16,861 nucleotides of DNA from SOKG01 sp964502665 (GTDB lineage Bacteria; Chloroflexota; Dehalococcoidia; SZUA-161). This document shows, piece after piece, positions 1 to 5,735 of this stretch. Position 1 is the first letter of the stretch; each line of letters starts with the position of its first letter. The DNA is taken from the NCBI GenBank assembly GCA_964502665.1, contig CAZCXP010000044.1, positions 1-16,861 on the forward strand, given 5' to 3'. The translations under genes and the position numbers were made by a program. A model generated the notes under the pieces. That model did no database searches and was not told the origin of the DNA. It saw only the letters and a program-made list of their open reading frames with translations.

Positions 1-20
1 CAAGCTCACCACGAACGGCA
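1..20 (-). repeat. Fragment of REP-like palindromic element (third copy, cut by window edge)
   Basis: The first bases contain GCTCACCACGAACGG, which matches the arm at 14572-14586 in the second full copy of the element. On the minus strand it reads as the left arm CCGTTCGTGGTGAGC of the central hairpin. The rest of the element would lie outside the window to the left. It sits just past the 3' end of the minus-strand operon, so it has the same orientation relative to transcription as the two full copies. Confidence 0.55.
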
Positions 21-56
21 TCTAGTATGTCGATTCTCAGCTAATTGCTGACCTGA

Positions 57-677
57 TTATGGTGCTTTTCGCTCGCCTACAGGACATACTACCACACACC
101 TGTCGCAAATTGCCAGTTCGCTGGGGCGGCCCTCCGAGATAGCAGCCAGGCAGCGATCAGCATCTACCAACCGATAGGGCCGTAGTATACCCTCCGGGCA
201 GGCCTGAATGCATTCCTGGCAGTTCTCGCAATATGGGTTCTCCTCCTTGGAATATGCTCCAGGACCGGTAGTGGCAATGGGAGCATCGGTCTTAATAGCC
301 ATGAACCTTAGCCAGGGCCCGAATCGGGGATGGATGACAAGGCTGTTTTTGCCCTGCTTCCCCAACCCAGCAGCAACAGCCAGATGTTTGAGGTTCGGCT
401 TCCCATGTAGAGGATAGCCCAGTTCGCCTACAAGCTCAGCAGCGAACCCCTGTTCCCTGATGAACTCGATCAGGGCGTCTTCCCTGTCCTTAGCATGCCG
501 AACAAAGCCCCGCAGGATCGTTGTGGTGCCGGCGGAGACAAAATCGTCCAGGTCCCTCTCGGGGGTTGAGACCAGCCCTAAGACTAATATGGTGTCATTG
601 GTCGAGGGATCTGAAGCCACTCCAACGACATCGAACAGGGAGCGGGCGCGGGCAATTATTTTCTCCCCAATCTTCAA
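57..677 (-). CDS. Short QueG-like / reductase-like double [4Fe-4S] cluster protein
   Basis: This 206-residue cytosolic protein has a C-terminal double iron-sulfur module. C150, C153, C156 and C160-P form a CxxCxxCxxxCP motif, and C176 with C191, C194 and C198-P forms the second set. Ahead of it is AGLGKQGKNSLVIHP (residues 103-117), the block typical of epoxyqueuosine reductase (QueG) and related cobalamin-dependent reductases. QueG proteins are usually near 350-390 residues and carry a D-T-G-P segment before this block. I do not see that segment, so a tRNA-queuosine role is doubtful and the substrate is unknown. The only usable start near the upstream gene is TTG at 677-675, because an in-frame TAG lies just upstream. 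It overlaps the nth stop as TTGA, implying translational coupling. It is the last gene of the cimA operon. An electron-transfer or redox-repair role is possible but unproven. Confidence 0.75.
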   Translation of the reverse strand: MKIGEKIIARARSLFDVVGVASDPSTNDTILVLGLVSTPERDLDDFVSAGTTTILRGFVRHAKDREDALIEFIREQGFAAELVGELGYPLHGKPNLKHLAVAAGLGKQGKNSLVIHPRFGPWLRFMAIKTDAPIATTGPGAYSKEENPYCENCQECIQACPEGILRPYRLVDADRCLAAISEGRPSELAICDRCVVVCPVGERKAP

Positions 678-1363
678 GCCATCACCCTATGCTCAAGCGT
701 CGTTCCGAGTAATAGCTGGCCCGTAGGGCAGGCTTGTAGCAGCACACATCGATCACAGCGAGGATTCTGAGCCTTGCACACCCTGCGACCGTGTTCGATC
801 ATATGGATATGGAACTGGTAGACGTGCTCAGCAGGGACCAGAGCGCCCAGGATCTCGTGCGCCCTCTCCGCCGATGTCCTGGGGTCGATAAGCCCCAGCC
901 TCTTTGCTACCCGACAGATGTGAGTGTCAACGGGCAGGGCCGGCTTCCCCAGGGAGAACAGCAGCACGCAGGAGGCGGTCTTGGGCCCTACCCCGGGCAA
1001 GCCCTCCAGCCAGGCTTTGGCCTCGGCCAGAGGTAGCTCCTGGAGGAACATGAGATCGAGTGAACCCCGCTGGGCCGAAATTCGGTCGAGTATCTCCTTA
1101 ATCCTCGGCGCTTTTACCTGTGCCAGACCGCCGCACCTTATCGTTCGAGCGATCTCTTCTGCGCTTGCCTCAGCCACCGCCTGCCAGTTGCCAAACCTGG
1201 TGACCAGGCTGTCGAAAGCATGCCTAGAGTTATGGTCTGACGTATTCTGGGAGAGGATGGTCATAACAAGTTCAGAAAGAGGATCGCGATGCTGGCTCCA
1301 GATAAGGTTGCCGTATTCCTCTGCCAGCAACCCTATTATCTCGGTGATGCTCAACAGGCTCAC
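674..1363 (-). CDS. nth: Endonuclease III (DNA glycosylase/AP lyase)
   Basis: Base-excision repair enzyme that removes oxidised pyrimidines and cleaves AP sites. With the chosen start it is 229 residues, close to the family norm. The helix-hairpin-helix LPGVGPKTA holds the catalytic Lys128, and VDTHI holds the catalytic Asp146. The C-terminal [4Fe-4S] loop is complete: C196-x6-C203-x2-C206-x5-C212. The reading frame is open further upstream, to 1453, but that extension lies inside the phosphatase gene. I chose GTG at 1363-1361 because it forms a GTGA overlap with the phosphatase stop (1362-1360) and gives a normal N-terminus. The gene is followed by a TTGA overlap with the iron-sulfur protein. 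It is part of the cimA operon. Confidence 0.95.
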   Translation of the reverse strand: MSLLSITEIIGLLAEEYGNLIWSQHRDPLSELVMTILSQNTSDHNSRHAFDSLVTRFGNWQAVAEASAEEIARTIRCGGLAQVKAPRIKEILDRISAQRGSLDLMFLQELPLAEAKAWLEGLPGVGPKTASCVLLFSLGKPALPVDTHICRVAKRLGLIDPRTSAERAHEILGALVPAEHVYQFHIHMIEHGRRVCKAQNPRCDRCVLLQACPTGQLLLGTTLEHRVMA

Positions 1364-1989
1364 CCTTCTGCCGGACGCTTCAGGTGACAGGTATCGTTGA
1401 CCAGGGTAACTGTAGGGACACCATCTCTGACCTCGAAGATGTTGATAGCGCACACATCCTGTTTCACCTGCCAGAAGTTGGAATCATCCAGTCCCAGCAT
1501 TGCGCACAGCAGGACCTTGCACACTACCATATGAGAGACAAGAATCACAGTCTGCTCGCCATGCTCAGCGGCAATCCCATCAACCGCAGCCAAGACCCTG
1601 TGCCGCACGTCTGCCAACGACTCACCCCGGGGAAAGCGAACCTGGTGGGGGAACTCAAGCCATAATTTGTAGAGTTCGCTGTCCTGCTTTGCTGCTTCCT
1701 CGGCAGACAGCCCCTGCCAGCTCCCGAAATCTATGTCGATAAGCCCGTCCAGTGGCTTTACGGGAAGGCCAAGCTGGTTTGCTATGATCTTGGCTGTCTC
1801 GAGTGCCCGCCTGAGGGGGCTGGAATAGATGGCTGCTATAGGCCAGGCTTTCATGTGACGAGCTGCAGCAAGAGCCTGTCTCAACCCGGTCTCATTCAGG
1901 AGGAGATTGGCCCTTCCACGGAACCTCTCCTCCCGATTCCACCGCGTTTGCCCGTGCCTCACCAGAATAAATCGAGTCACTCTGATCAC
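1360..1989 (-). CDS. Histidine phosphatase superfamily protein (phosphoglycerate mutase / CobC-like)
   Basis: This 209-residue cytosolic phosphatase has the superfamily signature LVRHGQTRWN (R11, H12, G13) with phospho-accepting His12. It also has the SSPLRRALETA segment (residues 56-66), FGSWQGL (88-94), and the second histidine in VSHM (His153). Substrates in this family range from phosphoglycerates to alpha-ribazole phosphate, so the substrate is not assigned. The usual catalytic Glu ahead of the F-G-x-W-x-G block appears to be Asp85 (sequence IDIDFGSW). The start is GTG at 1989, seven bases after the cimA stop; GTG four codons in (1980) is an alternative. Its stop overlaps the nth start as GTGA. 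It belongs to the cimA operon. Confidence 0.88.
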   Translation of the reverse strand: MIRVTRFILVRHGQTRWNREERFRGRANLLLNETGLRQALAAARHMKAWPIAAIYSSPLRRALETAKIIANQLGLPVKPLDGLIDIDFGSWQGLSAEEAAKQDSELYKLWLEFPHQVRFPRGESLADVRHRVLAAVDGIAAEHGEQTVILVSHMVVCKVLLCAMLGLDDSNFWQVKQDVCAINIFEVRDGVPTVTLVNDTCHLKRPAEG

Positions 1990-1996
1990 CCCGAAA

Positions 1997-3616
1997 TCAA
2001 GCTCTGGGTGGGGTCACACCTTTGCGAAGCAGCCAGTATTCCAGGCTATCGGCGAGCGCTATCCAGCTAGCCTCGAGGATGTTGGTCGAGCTTCCCATCG
2101 TGTGCCAATCGTGCTCGCCATCGCTGGACACCATGAACACCCTCACCCTGGACCCCGTGCCAATGCTCTCCTCAAGTATGCGGACCTTATAGTCAACCAG
2201 CCTCACCACTGCCAGGCTGGGATAGAACCAAAGCAGTGCCCTGCGTAGCGCTGCGTCCAGGGCGTTGACCGGGCCGTTGCCCTCTGCGGCGGTATGGAAC
2301 ACCTCTCCACCCACCCTCACCTTGACCGTTGCCTCCGAAAGCAGGTCTTCCTTTGGCAAGGCAGTGGGCAGGCGGCGATGCTTCTCTACAACAACCATGA
2401 AGTCTACCAGCTCGAAGGGAGTCCGATAGTCAGGCTGGCTGCGCCTGAGCAGGAGTTCGAAGGAGGCCCCGGCGTCTTCGTATTGAAATCCCTGGTTTTC
2501 CAGGGTCTTTATTTGCTCCAGTACCGCTCTCGCCTGTTCACCTTTGGGAACGTCCAGTCCCAATTCGCTGGCTTTGTAGGTAATTGTGCTAATCCCAGAG
2601 AGCTCGGAGACGAGCACCCGGCTGCGGTTGCCCACCAGACCGGGATCGATATGCTGATAGCTTTCCTCTTGTTTGATCACCGCCGAGATGTGCTGCCCGG
2701 CCTTGTGAGTGAAGGCGCTGGCCCCCACATAGGGGAGGTGAGGGTCGGGGCTAAGGTTGGCAAGCTCACTTACATAATGAGCCACCTCAGTCAACTTGGC
2801 TAGCTGCTCATCGCTAACGCAATTTATGCCCATCTTGAGCTTAAGGGTGGGGATAACAGAGCAGAGGTTGGCATTGCCGCAGCGCTCGCCATAACCGTTG
2901 ACGGTGCCTTGAACCTGGACAGCCCCTGATCGAACCGCAGCCAAGGTGTTTGCCACCGCCAGCTCACCGTCGTTGTGTGCGTGAATGCCCAGAGGGACCC
3001 CTGCTCCACTCGCAGCTTCAACAGCTATGGCTATGTCGTCCGGCAGAGCACCGCCGTTGGTATCGCAGAGCACAACGCAGTCAGCCCCTGCTTCAGCAGC
3101 AGTCTCAACAGTGCGCAGGGCGTACTCGGCATCACCTTTGTAGCCGTCGAAGAAGTGCTCTGCATCGAAAAAGACAGTGTTTCCTTCCGACTTCAGGTAG
3201 CGGATAGAATCGGCGATCATTCGCAGGTTCTCCTCCAGGGTGGTCTTCAGTACCTGGGTCACCTGCTGGTCCCAGGACTTGCCCACCAGGGTGAATGCCC
3301 TTGCTCCTGTGTCCTTCAGGGCGTGGAGATGGGGATCGTTCGCCGCATCGATGTTGGCGCGGCGGGTGCTGCCGAAAACGACCAGAGTGGCTTGAGAGAG
3401 CTTGAGACCTTCTGCCCGAGCAAAGAACTCCGCGTCCTTGGGGTTGGCAGCCGGCCAGCCGCCTTCGATGAAATGGATTCCGAGCTCGTCAAGGCGCTTT
3501 GCGATCTTAAGCTTGTCCTCCACGGAGAAGGATATCCCCGCCCGCTGCGCCCCATCGCGAAGAGTTGTATCATAAAGCTGAACGTTCAATCTCGCCACCC
3601 CCCTTCCCCCTACCAT
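1997..3616 (-). CDS. cimA: (R)-citramalate synthase
   Basis: Condenses pyruvate with acetyl-CoA to give citramalate, opening the threonine-independent isoleucine route. The N-terminal HMGL-type barrel shows YDTTLRDGAQ and the metal-binding HAHND segment followed by VQGTVNGYGERCGN. The C-terminal third (about the last 130 residues) resembles the LeuA-type regulatory and dimerisation domain, the usual site of isoleucine feedback. The coordinates use ATG at 3616 (539 residues). A strong alternative is TTG at 3589: it gives an N-terminus of M-N-V-Q-L-Y-D-T-T-L-R-D-G, where the family normally begins, and it is preceded by the purine run GGGGGAAGGGGGG at about 3596-3612. Promoter spacing also favours it, with a leader of about 40 nt rather than about 13 nt. 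First gene of a four-gene minus-strand operon. Homocitrate or isopropylmalate synthase is less likely given the overall form. Confidence 0.93.
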   Translation of the reverse strand: MVGGRGVARLNVQLYDTTLRDGAQRAGISFSVEDKLKIAKRLDELGIHFIEGGWPAANPKDAEFFARAEGLKLSQATLVVFGSTRRANIDAANDPHLHALKDTGARAFTLVGKSWDQQVTQVLKTTLEENLRMIADSIRYLKSEGNTVFFDAEHFFDGYKGDAEYALRTVETAAEAGADCVVLCDTNGGALPDDIAIAVEAASGAGVPLGIHAHNDGELAVANTLAAVRSGAVQVQGTVNGYGERCGNANLCSVIPTLKLKMGINCVSDEQLAKLTEVAHYVSELANLSPDPHLPYVGASAFTHKAGQHISAVIKQEESYQHIDPGLVGNRSRVLVSELSGISTITYKASELGLDVPKGEQARAVLEQIKTLENQGFQYEDAGASFELLLRRSQPDYRTPFELVDFMVVVEKHRRLPTALPKEDLLSEATVKVRVGGEVFHTAAEGNGPVNALDAALRRALLWFYPSLAVVRLVDYKVRILEESIGTGSRVRVFMVSSDGEHDWHTMGSSTNILEASWIALADSLEYWLLRKGVTPPRA

Positions 3617-3635
3617 GACCTGGGATTCGCGATTA

Positions 3636-3663
3636 AGTATACCATAGACATGTTTTATTACAA
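3636..3663 (-). promoter_or_regulatory. Promoter of the cimA operon (extended -10)
   Basis: On the minus strand, TTGTAA (3663-3658) and TATACT (3641-3636) are separated by 16 bases. A TG lies one base before the -10, making an extended -10 (TGGTATACT). Transcription would start near 3629, just upstream of cimA. Matches are 4/6 for the -35 and 5/6 for the -10. Confidence 0.6.
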
Positions 3664-3675
3664 TATTTGTGGTAA

Positions 3676-3695
3676 ATTCACCCCAAGAGGTGGAT
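3676..3695. promoter_or_regulatory. Inverted repeat between divergent promoters, candidate operator
   Basis: CACC-N6-GGTG (3679-3692) extends to ATTCACC-N6-GGTGGAT with one mismatch. It lies between the -35 boxes of the cimA and rsmD promoters, so a bound regulator could affect both. The sequence ATATTTG also occurs twice here, at 3663-3669 and 3694-3700, 31 bases apart. No regulator is identifiable. Confidence 0.3.
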
Positions 3696-3709
3696 ATTTG
3701 AATCTGCAC

Positions 3710-3737
3710 TTGACGGAATGGCTCGTGCTGTTATAAT
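3710..3737 (+). promoter_or_regulatory. Promoter of rsmD-coaD
   Basis: TTGACG (3710-3715) and a perfect TATAAT (3732-3737) are separated by 16 bases. The expected start site near 3744 would leave a short leader of about 14 nt before the rsmD ATG. This is the best sigma-70-type match in the window. Confidence 0.75.
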
Positions 3738-3757
3738 CATATACTGCTTGCGCCAAC

Positions 3758-4315
3758 ATGAGGGTAATTGCGGGCAAGGCCAAAGGACACAGCTTGAAAT
3801 CTCTGCGGGGGTCGGCTATTCGTCCCACGTCCGACTTGATTCGCGGAGCCATTTTCTCCATGCTAGAAACTGTGGCTACTGACTGGTCAAGAGTGCTTGA
3901 TCTTTATGCCGGCACAGGCGCCCTGGGCATCGAGGCCTTGAGCCGGGGGGCGGAGTGGGCAGATTTCGTGGAGAAGAAGCCAAGATTGTGCGCCCTCATC
4001 AAGGAGAACCTGGAGAGCACCGGGTTTGCTGGTCAGGGTGCTGTTTACTGTATGGGCGCTGCCAAGGCGCTTTCAATCCTCGACGGGGAGTACGGCATCC
4101 TGTTCCTGGACCCTCCCTACGCTGATCCATCTCTGATTACTACAGCGGAGAAGGTCGCCTCTTCCCGCCTGGTGGGGAAGGAGTCGGTGCTGGTCATCGA
4201 ACACTCCCGTCGCGTGCTGCTTAAGGAAGGATATGGCGATTTCCAGCAAATAAGGAATCTCCATCACGGCGATACTTACGTTTCTGTGTATCAATACGCT
4301 GGGGGCGAATCTTGA
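3758..4315 (+). CDS. rsmD: 16S rRNA (guanine(966)-N2)-methyltransferase
   Basis: SAM-dependent methylase of small-subunit rRNA, 185 residues, the normal size for RsmD. The N-terminus MRVIAGKAKG and IRPTSDLIRGAIF (residues 21-33) are family hallmarks. The SAM-binding motif I is VLDLYAGTGALGIEAL (46-61). The catalytic motif IV for exocyclic-amine methylation is DPPY (118-121). The start is ATG at 3758, just after the strong promoter. The stop overlaps the coaD start as TTGA. The rsmD-coaD pairing is widely conserved in bacteria, which supports both calls. Confidence 0.96.
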   Translation: MRVIAGKAKGHSLKSLRGSAIRPTSDLIRGAIFSMLETVATDWSRVLDLYAGTGALGIEALSRGAEWADFVEKKPRLCALIKENLESTGFAGQGAVYCMGAAKALSILDGEYGILFLDPPYADPSLITTAEKVASSRLVGKESVLVIEHSRRVLLKEGYGDFQQIRNLHHGDTYVSVYQYAGGES

Positions 4316-4800
4316 CCATCGCTATCTATCCTGGCAGTTTCGATCCGGTGACTAATGGACACCTCGATATCGTCAACAGAGTAGTTGCTCTCTTCGATCA
4401 ATTGATCATCGGCGTCTATGACGTGCCGCAGAAGAACCTCCTGTTCAGCACCCAGGAAAGGGTCGGCTTAATGAGAAAGGCGGTTGCCAACCTGCCCAAC
4501 GTACGAGTGGAGTCCTACTCCGGGCTCACCGTTATCTTCGCCCAGCAGGTGAAAGCTAAGGTTATCGTGCGCGGGCTGAGGATGACCTCCGACTTCGAGC
4601 GAGAGTTCGAGATGGCGCTGATGAACAAGAAGCTGGCTCCGGATATGGAGCTGGTGTGCCTCATGGCCAGCCTTGAATATCAGTTTATCAGCTCCAGTTT
4701 GCTCAAGGAGGCTTGCGAGCTGGGAGGGGTCATTGACACTCTTGTCCCTGAGCACGTTGCCATTGCATTGGCAGATAAATTCCGGCTATCCCGAAAATAG
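4312..4800 (+). CDS. coaD: Phosphopantetheine adenylyltransferase (coenzyme A synthesis)
   Basis: Transfers AMP from ATP to 4'-phosphopantetheine, the penultimate step of CoA synthesis. It is 162 residues, the standard length. The nucleotidyltransferase signature YPGSFDPVTNGH (residues 6-17) contains the T/HxGH motif ending at His17. IVRGLR (85-90) and the C-terminal QFISSSLLKE block (124-133) match the family. The start is TTG at 4312, which overlaps the rsmD stop as TTGA, so it is probably translationally coupled. The family N-terminus begins exactly here (M-T-I-A-I-Y-P-G-S-F). It shares the rsmD promoter. Confidence 0.97.
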   Translation: MTIAIYPGSFDPVTNGHLDIVNRVVALFDQLIIGVYDVPQKNLLFSTQERVGLMRKAVANLPNVRVESYSGLTVIFAQQVKAKVIVRGLRMTSDFEREFEMALMNKKLAPDMELVCLMASLEYQFISSSLLKEACELGGVIDTLVPEHVAIALADKFRLSRK

Positions 4801-4874
4801 TTGGGAGGGATAAAATAACCCCCGAGGGCAGTTGCCCACCAAGGAATGATGAAAATTGTGAGCGCATCCGACTG

Positions 4875-5000
4875 TGGGCAGGTTGCCCGACGTCGGGCAA
4901 CCTACCCAGCCGTTCGTGGTGAGCCCTTCGGCTGCGCTCAGGACAGGCCTGTCGAACCATGAACGGCTCCCCGCGTACGCGGGGGCTCAGTGCGAACGGA
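4875..5000 (+). repeat. REP-like element, copy 1: three consecutive palindromes
   Basis: Hairpin 1 (4876-4907) has 15-base arms with one mismatch around a CG centre. Hairpin 2 has outer arms CCGTTCGTGGT (4910-4920) and ACCATGAACGG (4956-4966). Inside it are the perfect palindrome GACAGGCCTGTC (4942-4953) and AGCC-cttc-GGCT (4922-4933). Hairpin 3 is the perfect palindrome CCCCGCGTACGCGGGG (4969-4984). The whole unit recurs inverted at 14493-14621, in the same order when read along the local transcription direction. It does not look like a rho-independent terminator because no T-run follows. The 4801-4874 stretch before it holds only a small GGGCA-gt-TGCCC palindrome (4826-4837). Confidence 0.85.
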
Positions 5001-5026
5001 ATAAGTCTATTTTCTAAGAAAGTAAA

Positions 5027-5057
5027 GCAGCTTGGTCAAAAAAAGCTGCGAGGAGGG
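5027..5057 (+). promoter_or_regulatory. Leader hairpin and ribosome binding site of the ferredoxin gene
   Basis: GCAGCTT (5027-5033) pairs perfectly with AAGCTGC (5043-5049) across a 9-base loop. It ends one base before a strong Shine-Dalgarno run AGGAGGG (5051-5057), seven bases before ATG 5065. This site decides the start: an in-frame ATG at 5032 lies inside the hairpin and has no ribosome binding site. The hairpin may affect RNA stability or initiation; this is an inference. Confidence 0.5.
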
Positions 5058-5064
5058 AGAAAGG

Positions 5065-5337
5065 ATGGCCCTTAAGATTACCGACGAGTGCATAAGTTGC
5101 GGGGCATGCGAGCCTGACTGTCCTAATCAGGCAATAAGCGAGGGTGACACCATCTACGTGATAGACGCCGACAGGTGTACTGAATGCGTAGGCGCTTATG
5201 AGTCTTCCCGCTGCGTTGATGTCTGCCCCGTCGATTGCTGCGTCGCCGACCCCGACCACGAGGAAACTAAAGAGCAATTGCTGGCAAAGTGGCGCAGTAT
5301 GCACCCCGGTGAGGAACCGGCCGCGGGCACCTATTAG
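5065..5337 (+). CDS. 2[4Fe-4S] ferredoxin, Alvin/YfhL type
   Basis: Small cytosolic electron carrier of 90 residues. The first motif is C9-x2-C12-x2-C15-x3-C19-P. The second is C38-x2-C41-x8-C50-x3-C54-P. The eight-residue insertion between the second and third cysteines of the second motif, and the C-terminal tail after the clusters, are the marks of the Allochromatium vinosum / YfhL type. That type has unusually low reduction potentials. Two extra cysteines (C58, C59) follow the last cluster residue. The start is ATG 5065 on its strong ribosome binding site. It appears to be a single-gene unit between the REP-like element and the polA leader, so no partner enzyme is indicated. Confidence 0.93.
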   Translation: MALKITDECISCGACEPDCPNQAISEGDTIYVIDADRCTECVGAYESSRCVDVCPVDCCVADPDHEETKEQLLAKWRSMHPGEEPAAGTY

Positions 5338-5404
5338 CGCTTGGATCTGGGCAAAGAATCCCAGCAAGTTATATGGATTATCGCTGCCACCCTGCTACCA
5401 AGGT

Positions 5405-5439
5405 CTACTAGGCGGTTGAGTTGTGGAACCGCCTCGTAG
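5405..5439. repeat. Strong hairpin downstream of the ferredoxin gene
   Basis: CTACTAGGCGGTT (5405-5417) pairs with AACCGCCTCGTAG (5427-5439), with a single T/C mismatch and a 9-base loop. There is no T-run on either side, so it is not a standard intrinsic terminator. It could still end or protect the ferredoxin transcript. Confidence 0.5.
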
Positions 5440-5477
5440 GAAGGTAAGGTGTGGAGTTGTAGCTGGTTCTGTGTCGT

Positions 5478-5621
5478 CTAGCCTGCTGCCTCAGTGGACA
5501 GCCTGGCCTTAGCATTTCTACCTGTTCCAATCACGATCTACTCTGCACCTGCCTTCGACAGTTCCCCAATTTCTCCCTTCCTAAGATCGTGGCTGCCGAA
5601 TATCCAGACCTGGCCAAAATG
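5478..5621 (-). pseudogene. Decayed remnant resembling an Mth938-like (DUF498) domain
   Basis: Read on the minus strand from 5621, the frame encodes HFGQVWIFGSHDL, then KGEIGELSKAGAE, an in-frame TAG (5540-5538), then IVIGTGRNAKARLSTEA, and a stop at 5480-5478. A TAA (5624-5622) directly precedes the first His codon. The order F-G-Q-V/I, then an E-L-x-x-A-G-A-E helix, then I-V-I-G-T-G is what I recall of small Mth938-like proteins. The middle section appears deleted, since the family normally has about 20 or more residues between the F-G strand and the helix. Two in-frame stops plus the shortening point to a pseudogene. The resemblance is from memory and could be coincidence. Confidence 0.4.
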
Positions 5622-5639
5622 TTACCTCCCCCTTGTTTC

Positions 5640-5648
5640 TGATATAAT
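5640..5648 (+). promoter_or_regulatory. Extended -10 promoter of polA
   Basis: TGA-TATAAT (5640-5648) is a perfect -10 with the TGn extension. No good -35 is visible at normal spacing (TGTTAC at 5620-5625 is weak), which is common for extended -10 promoters. The polA ATG lies about 80 nt downstream of the expected start site. Confidence 0.6.
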
Positions 5649-5735
5649 ACCCTGGGTCAGGCAATCCCAGACCAAAATTAGTCAATAGTTTATCAACTAC
5701 CCCAAGTCAAAAGGCCTTCCAGAGGTTGTAGTGAG

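Larger units (their letters stand above)
5338..5735. other. 398-bp gap between ferredoxin and polA
   Basis: There is no intact gene here. The gap holds a strong hairpin (5405-5439), the remains of what looks like a minus-strand Mth938-like gene (5478-5621), and the polA promoter (TATAAT at 5643-5648). Short open frames on the plus strand show no recognisable motifs and are taken as chance. Confidence 0.6.

Noticed and set aside
37..51. TCAGC-taatt-GCTGA hairpin after the minus-strand operon as a terminator
   Set aside because: The stem is only five base pairs and no T-run follows on the minus strand.
2294..2803. Long plus-strand open frame opposite cimA
   Set aside because: Shadow of a highly conserved enzyme gene; no motifs, and no promoter or ribosome binding site.
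4826..4837. GGGCA-gt-TGCCC as coaD terminator
   Set aside because: Two-base loop and no T-run; too weak to call.
4730..4960. Minus-strand open frame with ACPERSRRAHHER
   Set aside because: It reads through REP-like copy 1 and the end of coaD; such peptides are translations of the repeat and have no independent support.
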